A DNA stretch of 64,000 nt from Forficula auricularia. Its lineage: Eukaryota; Arthropoda; Insecta; Dermaptera; Forficulidae. Location of the stretch: positions 103,136,019 to 103,200,018 of the forward strand of contig JALMQS010000099.1 in NCBI GenBank assembly GCA_024734495.1, written 5' to 3'. Within the stretch, counting starts at the first letter, position 1, and every line of letters begins with the position of its first letter. The notes beneath the pieces were generated by a model that was given only the letters and a program-made list of their open reading frames with translations, was not told the origin of the DNA and did not search any database. The translations under genes and the position numbers were made by a program. Of the stretch, positions 36,080-47,032 are shown in pieces.

Positions 36080-37642
36080 ATTTTATTAATAATATTAGAT
36101 AGGTGGAAATATACTAATGGATTTAATTCCATTTTATATCAAATATGCAATTAGAGAAATATAATTCAATTAGAGAGTGAAAATCGATTATAACCTTTGA
36201 ATAATATAAATATAAAAACAGGGTTCACGCCACAATCCCGAGAGCACAAATTCCCGACAGCCAAAATGCCGACAAGTCAAAATTCCGACGCTATTTTAAT
36301 ATTTTTTTAACCTTTTTAATATTGACAAAAATATATATGGTATATATATTTAACAAGATTAATCTAATTAACAGAAAAAAGTACACAATTCAAACATAAA
36401 TAATAAATAAATAAAATAAATTTTATCAATCTTTTTAATATTTCAAATAGTATAAATACATGATTACCCTAATTAAAACAAAAAGTACATAATTTAGAAA
36501 TAAATATTGTGTGGAATACCAAGGAGGTATTCCATGAGAGTTCTATTTGGGCGATTGATAATAATGGTCATTAGTATTTTTTCTCGATCAACTGTCATTT
36601 TTTTACGTTTGCGCATTGACTAGCCACGCACAAAGTTACTTTTCAAATATATTTTTTCTTGGGGTATAGAAAAAGGTTTCAAGAAACAAATTTTAATCGT
36701 CATTCAATGTTTCGTAGTTTAATTACAATTTAAAATTATTGGATAAAAATACTTGGTAGGTTTCACATTAAGATATAAAAAATAAAATGAATTTATTTTT
36801 GCACAATCTTTAATCTCCATATTTATATATTTCTTGTTACTTCCCAGTTACTTCGTTTTGTTGCTCCTGAAAATGGGTTAATCACCCGAAATATATATAT
36901 CGAAATTAAAGATTCTCCAAAAATAAATTCGTTTTATTTTTTATATCTTAATGTGAAACCTATCAAGTATTTTTTATCCAATAATTTTAAAAAATGTTTC
37001 ACCAAGTACCAACACCAAATTGCTTAACAACTTAGATTTTTTTGTGTTTTTCAGGTCATTGATTTTTTTTTTTTATTTATTTATTAGGTCATTTATATTT
37101 TTAATAAATTATTTCTAAGAGGACCTACATATCCCAAATACAACTTTTCAATTTTTTCCTTGAAAGGCTCGTCTGTCCTATAATCTGATCAGGTTTTTTT
37201 TATGAACTAATTGATGAGTATAATAATGATATCTATGAAATTGTATTAAAAAAATAAAAATAAAAATAAACAAAAAAAAACTAAATTATTGTAATTATGT
37301 TGCTACTTAATCAGTAAAAATATATTTGTATAAAAAAGGAATTAAGAATGACATGGTAGAGATGCGTTTAAGATTAAAACTTTAATTATATTATCAATTT
37401 TTTTTATTCTAAATATTGAATATTGCCAGTATGAGATTCTTTATAAGCAATTGTCTTCAGTTGTTTTATTTAGTCGTTTTTTATGATTGTAGACCAACAG
37501 TTCACAATAGGAAGTAATGCAAAAGTGACATTATGCCATTTTTAGAATCTTCAAAGAAAATCCCCAGCGTGCATTGTTCATTATTTATGATCTATGAGGA
37601 ATAAATTAACTAAAATCATTTAAAATTTTTATAAATACACTC
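36080..37642 (+). repeat. Partial duplicate of the gene B 5' flank
   Basis: Colinear with 41040-42330, including AGGTGGAAATATACTAATGG, AAAATCGATTATAACC, a TTCCGAC minisatellite and TGTCTTCAGTTGT. It stops at an assembly gap where the other copy continues to gene B exon 1. It contains a hairpin insertion (36728-37020) that the other copy lacks. Confidence 0.75.
36728..37020. mobile_element. Hairpin repeat with degenerate hammerhead-like core
   Basis: Inverted arms 36733-36830 and 36900-36995 (TTGGATAAAAATACTTG, AAAATAAAATGAATTTATTT). Near the centre: CTGAAAA (36867), a GGG-TTAATCA-CCC stem-loop, then GAAA (36888). The right end carries the family motif TTTCACCAAGTACCAACACC. Confidence 0.65.
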
Positions 37643-37652
37643 NNNNNNNNNN
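37643..37652. other. Assembly gap (10 N)
   Basis: Ten Ns; the true length is unknown. Confidence 0.95.
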
Positions 37653-38989
37653 TGCAAGCCAGCTTGGTCTTCAAGCTTTGAGGTTTTCTAATTGGAAGAA
37701 TTTTATATTACTTTCACTTTGACACTTTTAGCTGAAACTAAACGATGATTATTATAGATACAAATTGTTATAATAAATTATAAATGAATTTATTATCCTC
37801 AGAGCCCAAAAAGTGAACAAAAATCACCATTTTAACCATATATCCGCCAATGTTGCATTTTTGGAACACATTTTCAAATTTTTTTCTTTTAATAACTGCA
37901 ACTTCTAAATAAAATTCAGCCGATAAAATAATGAGATCATATGACGTGCTCCATGAAAGTATTAAAAAAATCATCAGTCTTTTTTAATTATAAATTTTAT
38001 TTTTCATGGGGTCAGTATCGCGTGGATATTGGAAATCTTTTCGCTCTTACTTAGCCAAAAGCCAGTTAGAATTCTAACATTTAAATTTCACCATTACTGC
38101 CTAACCATTTGAGGTACATCAAATTTATATAAGGACCTTTATTACCATTCTCTTGCCACGCTAAATGCAATTCAGAAGAGAGCAATTAAGCTATTAGCAT
38201 TCGCCCGATTAACGACTCCGTGTGAACCCATATAGGCCACGCCTGACAATGCAGCCCGCTCTTCCAACTGTTCAACTAGTAAGTAGGGGGGCTCTAAATC
38301 TTTCTAATTTAATTCATAGAACCCGGTAGATCGATCTTGTCATCATAATTATTTTTATAATCTAAAAACTGTATATTAATATTATTCATGTAAATTTTAA
38401 TGATTTTGTGCGTACAGGACTACTGGATATGTTTATTTTTAATTCATGATCAATAAAATTAATTAGCTTGTATCCAGTAATTTTTATTTATTTAAATTTT
38501 TACCTAAGCCACCTCTTTCTCAGTGGATACTGTGAAGTCAGACAAAGGCGAGTTAGTGGGTCCAAAAAATCATTAAATGCTTGATATTTACAGGTGTTAA
38601 AATTGAAATGTACTTACCGACCATCTCACCAATGCCAACCTCATCAGCTTACACAAACTAAACGAAAACACCCTGACATCCACTTGTTGATAATCACATT
38701 TAGTACCTATATACAATTATACATATTTACAATTTTCAAAGCATAAGATATCACATTATATTGCTAATATTCATTCACAACGAACAACAAAAAACCCAAG
38801 TGAAAAAATTATTAGATTTAATTACACTTGAATGATATACCTATCAATTATCTTTATTGATTAGAAAAGGTAAATGTCACCGACTCGCCCTATATCCACG
38901 TCATGACTACCCAAAGTATATTATTAAAAATTTTAAAATGTCTATTTTTTTTGTCAATTCAATTAAAATGTTATATTCCCTCATCAAAA
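37653..38989. other. Intergenic with a tiny non-LTR RT relic
   Basis: At 38158-38240 plus strand one frame reads TLNAIQKRAIKLLAFARL, typical of the C-terminal block of Jockey/CR1-type RTs. Nothing else recognised. Confidence 0.4.
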
Positions 38990-39270
38990 AACCTGTATCA
39001 ACCTTATAATTACAATATTTTCCAGGTTCTGATGGATAAGACATGATTCCTTGAAATATCGTTTTTCTCATTTTTTCAAAATTATCTTGAAATTGTCAAA
39101 GACAAAATTATGGCATTCCGCTGTTCGAACACTATTGTTTTCTTTTTTGATCACTCATCTTTTGTGTACATTTAAGTTTTTCCATTGGCCTGATTGTTGT
39201 GCCAAGGTAAATTTTATCACAATCAGTGCAAGTGATTTTATAAATCACATTAGGCTAGTGAATTTTTTCT
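38990..39270 (-). pseudogene. Penelope-like element: GIY-YIG endonuclease
   Basis: The minus strand encodes NVIYKITCTDCDKIYLGT, the GIY-YIG core in its Penelope-like form with the CxxC pair. After a frame change it reads FDNFKIILKK and KRYFKESCLIH, matching the usual C-terminus. Frameshifts and stops break it. The matching RT lies at 40680-41030 in the same orientation. Confidence 0.7.
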
Positions 39271-39309
39271 AATCAATCCTTATTATTAAATAATTGAGAC
39301 AAATTACAG

Positions 39310-40660
39310 GGTTCGGCGCTCGAAGTGTTACCATCTACCGTGTAAAGATTTTAAACGATGCTTTGTTACCTTGGGCAGTAAACAATTCGGAAGAAACGAT
39401 TGGACGTTTCAACAAGACTCGGCACCATCCCATAAAGTCCGTGAAACCCAACGTTTTATACAAAAAATAGCTCCTAGCTTCATTTATTTCTTATTTAACA
39501 ATGACCACCGAATTTCCCGGACTTAAACCCAATGGATTTTTCCGTATCGTCCATTCTTGAGGCCAAAGTATCAATTAAAATATATCAGACTGTCAACGCC
39601 TTAGAGATTGCTCTTCTCAAAATACCATCAGACGACAATCCTTATTGCCAATATTCGGTACTATTTTGAACATTTAAATCAATAACTTTCGCTTAGGATT
39701 TACAACCTTTAAATGTCATACCTTGTATCTTCCCGATTTGAGAATTTTCAATTTCATTTTTATCAATTAATACTGCCATTTTTATTTTAGTCAAGGTCTC
39801 AAGTATTATCTTTTTGAGTAATGATCAGGTGTAATTATTCTGACTAGCAATTTTCTTAAAAATGATATTATTTATCCAAAAGGTTTCATTATTTAATTTC
39901 AAGATTCCTCATAATAGACCCCTAATAATGTTGATTTTATTAGTGGGGGGGGGGGGGGCTACTATAATAGGGGACATTCATGATTTTCAATTTTTTTTAT
40001 ATTATTCTTTAAGCTGCCTATATACACCGAAAAATATTTAAAAATTAATTTGATGGCCCCAAAAGTATAAAAAAATTATTTAAAATGATCCCAGATAGCA
40101 AGTGGACTTGCCGCAAAATTGACTTTTGTTTGAATTTAAATTGTCACCTCAAATATGACAAGATAAGCTTGTGGTAATTTTACAGCAATCTTGAATGTTC
40201 AAGAGTGAATTATCAAGTTTGTTTCTAACTTGATACAAACTTGCTTACGTGCTTGTTCGTTGGTGCCATCTAGCCACAAATATATTAACGCCTTAGAGAT
40301 TGCTCTTCGCAAAATACCATCAGACGACATTCCTTATTGCTAATATTCGGTACTATTTTGAACATTTAAATCAATAATTTTCGCTTAGGATTTACAACCT
40401 TTAAATATCATACCCTGTATCTACCCGATTTGAGAATTTTCATTTTTATCAATTAATACTGGCATTTTCATTTTAGTCAAGGTCTCATGTTTTAACTTTT
40501 TGAGTAATGATGAGGGGTAATTATTCTGACTCTCAATTCTCTTAAAAATGATATTATCCATCCAAAATGTTTCATTATTTAATTTCAAGATTTCTCATAA
40601 TAGACCCCTAATAATGTTGATTTTATTAGTGGGGCGACTACTATAATTGAAATTACGCAA
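39310..40660 (+). mobile_element. Mariner relic inserted in the Penelope-like element
   Basis: 39400-39480 reads WTFQQDSAPSHKVRETQRF, the second-aspartate block of mariner transposase, followed after frame changes by the LNPMDF-type block. The 3' part (39590-39960) is repeated at 40285-40640. The N-terminal half is missing. A G-run lies at 39943-39958. Confidence 0.7.
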
Positions 40661-40679
40661 TACACCCTGGAATAGGTTT

Positions 40680-41030
40680 AAAAGTAAATTGTTTTTATTG
40701 TTAATATTTTCCATATCTAAGAACGGTAACCTACCATCAACCTCACCCTCTTATGAGAACTTAATGTGACTGTTGTATTTATTAATTTCACATGAGAAAT
40801 TATTGATATTATCTTTCTTGATGACTATTATAGCATCATCAACATACTGATAGAAAAAAAGAGTCCGAATTCGGCCTATCACCGTCACATGAAAATCGAA
40901 CATAATTAGATTAGCTAATGCTGTAGCCATACATATGGCCATACATAATCCTTCTTTCTGTTTATAATATCTACCACCATATCAAAAATAACGATTATTC
41001 AAACAAAACTCGATCATTTTTAGGAAATTA
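40680..41030 (-). pseudogene. Penelope-like element: reverse transcriptase fragment
   Basis: The minus strand reads YGGRYYKQKEGLCMAICMA, then ALANLIM, FYQYVDDAIIVI and IKFS, followed across a stop by LPFLDM. These are the GlpMGsp, YVDD and FLD blocks of Penelope-like RTs. In-frame stops include a TGA near 40983. The mariner insertion separates it from the endonuclease. Confidence 0.75.
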
Positions 41031-41039
41031 TTTATTTTT

Positions 41040-41954
41040 ATTTTATTAATATTATTATATGGGTGGAAATATACTAATGGATTAAATTCCATTAATCAAG
41101 ATTTTAATCAAACATGCAATTAGATATATATAATTTAAATAGAGAGAGAAAATCGATTATAACCTTTGAATAATATAAATATAAAAAATGGTTCATCTTT
41201 AAATCCTAATTATCAATATTACCACACCTCAAAATCACGACGGCCAAATTCCGACAGCACAAAATTCCCACACCCAAAATCTCGATATGTGAAAATTCAG
41301 ACGTTATTTTAATATTTTATTAACCTTTTTAATATTTACAAAAATTTATATAGTATGATATATATTTGACAAGATTAATCTAATTAATAGACAAGTACAG
41401 AATTGAAATATATATATAATAAATAAATAAAATAAATTTTATAAATTTTTTTAATATTTAAAAAAAAGATGGTCATTAGTCTGTTTTCTCGATCAGCTGT
41501 CGCATTTTTACGTTTGCGCATTATCTAGCCACAAACAAAGTGACTTTTCAAATAATTTTTCTAGTCATGTGGACAAAGGTTTCAAAAAAAAAAAAAATCA
41601 ATGTTCATTGAATATTTCATAGTTTTATTTCAACTTCCTTAACAACTTAGATTTTTTTGCTTTCAGGTCATTGATATTTTTAATAAATTTAAATTTGTAA
41701 TTTCTATGAGGACCTCCATATCCCAAAAACAACTAATAATTTTCTAATTATATTATTAAAAAAAAACGTTTCACCTTGAACCAGCACCTATCTCCTTAAA
41801 AGTTATCAATAATTTTCTTTTTATTTCCTTGAAATTCTTGTCTGTCCTTTAATCTGATCAGTTTTTTATGAACTAATTAATGAATATAATAATGATATCT
41901 ATGAAATTGAATTAAAATAAAAATTGTTTAAATAGAATATTGTAATTATGTTGG

Positions 41955-41985
<31 letters not shown>

Positions 41986-42330
41986 ATCATTAAAAATATA
42001 TTGCATGTATAAAAAAAGGAATAGAGAATGACATGGTAATGAAAGGTTTAAGATTAAAATTTTAATTATATTATTAATTGATTTTTTTTATTCTAAATTT
42101 TTAATATTGCTAGTTTAATCTTCTTTATATGTAATTGTCTTCAGTTGTATTATTTAGTCGTTTTTTATGATTTTAGCCCCAAGGTTCACTTTAGGGAGTA
42201 TAATGCAAAAGTTACATTATGACATTTTTAGAATATTTAAATAAAACGCCCAGCATCAATTGTTCATAATATCTGAGGAACAAATTAAAAAAAATCATTT
42301 AAAGGTTCTTCTATAAATACAGCCATGATA
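41040..42330 (+). repeat. Gene B 5' flank (duplicate partner of 36080-37642)
   Basis: Same order as the upstream copy. It carries its own insertion near 41740-41800 with the hairpin-family end motif TTTCACCTTGAACCAGCACC, and a (TA)n run at 41953-41983. The 100 bp before exon 1 resemble the region before gene A exon 1 (TTAATTATTGTGATTT). Confidence 0.7.
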
Positions 42331-42424
42331 CATATTTTTTCGAAAAATTAAATGACTTGATTAATTTTAATTATTGTGATTTTATTCAAGCTCTTAAGAT
42401 AAATCGAGAGTCCCTCTATCCGTA

Positions 42425-45400
42425 ATGAATCCCAATATTTTTCTTTTAATGCTCATTATGATTTTGTCGCAAAATTTAGCTTTTAATATAAATAAAAGGG
42501 CTTCAATTTGTCATTTTATAGAAGGCTTTCAGAAGCATCTCAACATTCAGTGTTCATTTGTTATCCTATCTGATGACCATTTGTTAAGTAAGACGTTTAA
42601 GTTTTGTTTTTAATAAATGATTACATTTTTATATCAATTAAATTTTAAAATAATAATAATGCCTATATACATTTGATAAATTTCTTTATTGTAGATATAG
42701 AAAAAATTTTCATTTGTAATTTCGATGTCCAGTGGTTTAATTTAGATTGGTCATTATGTTCTTCAAAAAATACTGAATGTCTTTCTGGCAATAGATTATT
42801 CATTATTGAATCTTTGAAGAAGAACCAGCTGGAAAAGGTAAAAGGAATTAAAATAACCTTATTATTGATCTTTATTTAGTTACTTTTTTTTTTTATTTAT
42901 TTTATTTATACTGTTTGTATTCCATCTTTTTTTTGTTTATAAACGTGAACCGTGGAATAAAATCATTTTTAAGCATCATATTGATGTGGCTGTATGATGT
43001 CTGCTTATCTGTTTTCTGGGATCAAGATACTCAAGTTAAATTCAGAACCAAAGATCGCTTCAGTGTCTAAACGAATAAGAAAACATGAAATTCTCATAAT
43101 TGAAAATAAAATAAAATTCTCTGCTTTTATGATCCTATATTCTAAAATATTGCATTTAAATGATACAAGTTCAAGATTTTGCGCTTTCTAATTTTAGTGA
43201 AATTGGACTCTATTTAATGTCTCTCTATCTATGTGACTGTATATCTGTTTAATTCTATCCCAAAAAAAAAAAAATTGAAATAAAAATTTAATCGAATGAT
43301 TATTTTTGGAAAGGTGTATTTTTTAAGAGGTCTAAATATTTTTTATCATTGAGTGTGAAATATCCTTGCAAAGATATTTTGAATAGAATTAGGTTTATTT
43401 TAAATTTATTTCACTTTAAAATGAAGATGTTAGAGTGCTTCACTAAAGTGACCGTTTTATTCAATCATACAAGACTGTAATTTAAATCAAGTAATTGAAT
43501 TGTAAATAATATTATAAAAATAGTTTATTCCCAGCTTATAAACGACAAAGAGGAACAAATATATCCCAAGTATGTTTAAAGATATAATTAGGGAGATTCG
43601 GGGAGAAGAAAATAAATGGAATTGGAATAATTATCGGAAAAGAGGTTTTGTTTATTTAATTAGTTTTTTCCTCTTATTAAAAACAAAGACTAAAAAGTTG
43701 ATCAAGGACACTCGATGGTGGAGAAGTAATCTCCGAAGTCGAAGCTCAAATACAATGTATACATTAATTCATGTAAAATAATTGGTTCAATAAAATTAAA
43801 AAAAAAAAAGATATAATTAGGTTCTTTTGCGTGCAGACCTCTGAGAGGATAAGGTCATTATTTTTGCAATTTATTACACAACACGAAATATGACCAATTT
43901 TTAAAAATAATTCTCTATTAATGCTGTTAAATATTTCCGGATTCTTTACTTTTTTCACCGCATAGTGCTTTGTTACCCCCACCAGGGAGTATGCACGGAA
44001 CCAATAGGTTATACATCAAATGAATATACTCATTTTTTAATCAGAAAAACATATATTTAGTATAAATAAAAAATATTCAAATTTATATAATTTTTTGTCG
44101 TAATTACGTTTTATTCCATTTAAATACCCAACTATTAAATTTAACTATTATATTATTTTACTCAAATAACACAATTTTCATAATTTAGTTATTGGTGATT
44201 GGTTCAAATAGAGACATCTTAACTATTAATATATCTAGAGTTTCTCCAAAAATTTGAGAATACTTAAAATACATATATTATTTATTTATATTGAACAGAG
44301 ATCAATTCGCCATAATTAACTTCATTATATATATTCATATCAAATATAATTTCTTAACTATAAATATATCGTTTTTTCTGTCTATATACAAGCCCCGTCC
44401 CATCTCAATTGGCCCACCAATATTTTTTCTTTTTAAATAAAATTATGCTAATTCACGGTAAATTTAATTTAAATATTTATTTTTATTTCCAAACTAATTT
44501 AATTGTAACATTTAACTTAAAATTATTTTTTAATTGTTAAAAAGATATTTTTATATAAAAAATAGATCTTTGCTTTTCACGAATTTTTTTTTTTTTTTTT
44601 TTTTTAAGAATCTTTGAATATGTGAAATAATCAAGTAGGCTTTGCCTTTTTCCAACAAAAGAAAGTTTGTTTTGTTTATTATTAGTAAAAACGACTCGTG
44701 GAAAAGTTGTTGATAAAAAAATTCGCTCAATTATTATCAATTTATTTAAAAAGGGAAAATCAAACACGGAAATTGGTGATCTAGTTAATTTATCAAAGTT
44801 TACTGTCAGAAATATTATTTGAGTTTATAAAACAACGGGTACAATAGCTACAAAACCTCGGTATGCGTCGAAATCCAAAATATCAAATGCTGATAGACGG
44901 GCATTGAAGAAGATTATTAGAAAAAACAGGGGTTCGAACTATGGTGAATTATCTGTTCTTTGGAGCGATGCTGTGGGGCGAAGTGTTTCAGGATCCACGT
45001 GCCATAGAGAAGCCCTTAAGTTAGGTTTTAAAACATACAAGGTAATTTTATTGCAACTTATTCCAAATTTTTTTTTTTGTAATTTTACTAATTTTTTTAG
45101 GCGAAAGAAAAGCCACTCTTGACATTAAAACAAAAGAAAAACCGGCTTAAATGGGCTAAAAGTCACATTAATTGGACGAGTATGAATGAAATAGTGTCCA
45201 TTGGAGTGATGAGTCTCGTTTTGAAGTTTGTGTTGGGGACAATCGAAGCAGAATTATTCGTCAGAAAAATCAAGCTTTCAATTCAGGTTGTTTAAAAAAG
45301 AAAGTAAAATTTCCTGCTTCAGTTATGGTATGGGGTTCAATGTCTGCTAGAGGTGTTGGAAAACTTCGCTTCATTGATGGAATTGTAAACACCAATAAAT

Positions 45401-47032
45401 ATTTAGAGGTTTTAAAAAAATTGTTACTTCCAACAATAGCAGATGCATTGCAGAATAATAATAATTTTGTGTTCCAACAAGACGAAGGCCTGCCATACAT
45501 CAAGAAAATCTTTAAAATGGCTTTCTGATCATAATGTTCCACTTTTGGAGTGGGTGGCAAACAGTCCCTACTTGTCACCAATAGAAACTCTTTGGCACAC
45601 AATGAAAAAGCTATTACGAATACAACCAGCTAGAAACGTAGTCGAATTAAAACACAAACTTCAAAATATTTGGGATACTTTCACTCAAGATGAGTGTCAA
45701 AACTTAATAAATACGTTGCCCAAAAGAATTCAAGCCGTAATTAAAAATAAAGGCGACGTCACACAGTAGTAAAGGGTTTGGATTTTGTATGTTTTCCTTG
45801 TTTTTAACAATTAAAAAATAATTTTAAGTTAAATGTTACAATAAAATGTTTTAAATTGATTAAAATGTTGTTCCAAATGATAATAAAAATAAATATTTAA
45901 ATTAAATTTACCGTGAGTTAGCATACTTTTATTTAAAAAGAAAAAATATTGGTGGGCCAATTGAGATGGGACGGGGCTCGTATAAACATTTTCGTAGAAT
46001 GCCAAAAATAATTTTTTGACAATTCCAAAATTAACTGAGTTAATTTAATTTATATTTCAAAGACTTGTCTTTATATTATTTAACTTTTCATTTTTACTTT
46101 TACTTTCTAATTTTTTCCTTGTTCTGGGGTGGGGGGCTTTAGCCCCCTTAGCCCCCCGTCCCCCACTCTCCATAGTTTCTCAACTGATCACTTTAGTATT
46201 TTGATATAAGCTTTCGTCATGAATACCATCAAAATTAAAATATATTTAAAATATAAATTATTTTCTTCAGTAGCATATCAAACCGTAATTAAAACCGTAG
46301 TACAACTATTATTTTTTAATTTAATAATTTTTTTCAGATAAATTTTTATAAATGTAAAACTAACGATTTTTGGATTTTTTTAATGAATGACACGAGAGAA
46401 GTAGACTTGGCTTCAATTTATTTATCAGTCAATTGCAGATATTTCACTATTCATCAATACCGAGAGACCTATTATATGAATGAAATTTTTAAATTGTCTG
46501 CTAGTAGTGATGTAACAAACATTTCGTTGGGATATTGGACCAAAAAGGATGGATTTTCATTTCAACGAATCCCAAATTATTATCAAAATAAAAATAATTT
46601 TGAAAATAATTTAATGAAAGCCTGTATCATTCATGTAAGGAATTTCAACACTTATTCATTTTAATAATTTTCTATTACAATTTGGAAGTTTTTTGTGTTA
46701 GACCAGTCATGGTCAAATTGTGTAAAGATAGTTGGAATTGCTCAGTCATTTATGAAGACTCTCTAATAAATACGTTGATTTGAAAGTAAGTCTATCAAAA
46801 CAGTTTTTGATTTATTCTTATAAATTGAACAACTCGGCTAATTAGACTGTTTAGCTCAAAAATACTTCCAATTTAAAAACCATGATCATGATTATAAAAT
46901 AAAATCTCAATTAATATAATGATTTCAGTTACCTCCTTCTTATATCATTGAAAAAGGTCCTGATAATGAAACTAAATATGGAGGAATATTTTATAATTTT
47001 TGGAATGTTATTTCTGCTTCATTGAAGTTTAG
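42425..47032 (+). CDS. Gene B exons 1-4 (N-terminal half)
   Basis: Exon 1 (to 42587, donor A|GTAAGA) has the leader and ASICHFIEGF; exon 2 has FDVQWFNLDWSLCSSKNT; exon 3 has DFWIFLMNDTREVDLAS; exon 4 has YIIEKGPDNETKYGG. A Tc1 element lies in intron 2 (42838-46337), which is 3.5 kb against 1.2 kb in gene A. Confidence 0.87.

Noticed and set aside
43572..43781. 69-codon frame with KRRG-type sequence in gene B intron 2
   Set aside because: Not conserved in gene A intron 2, no domain, no splice support.
45270..45602. 110-codon minus frame
   Set aside because: Antisense to the Tc1 transposase.
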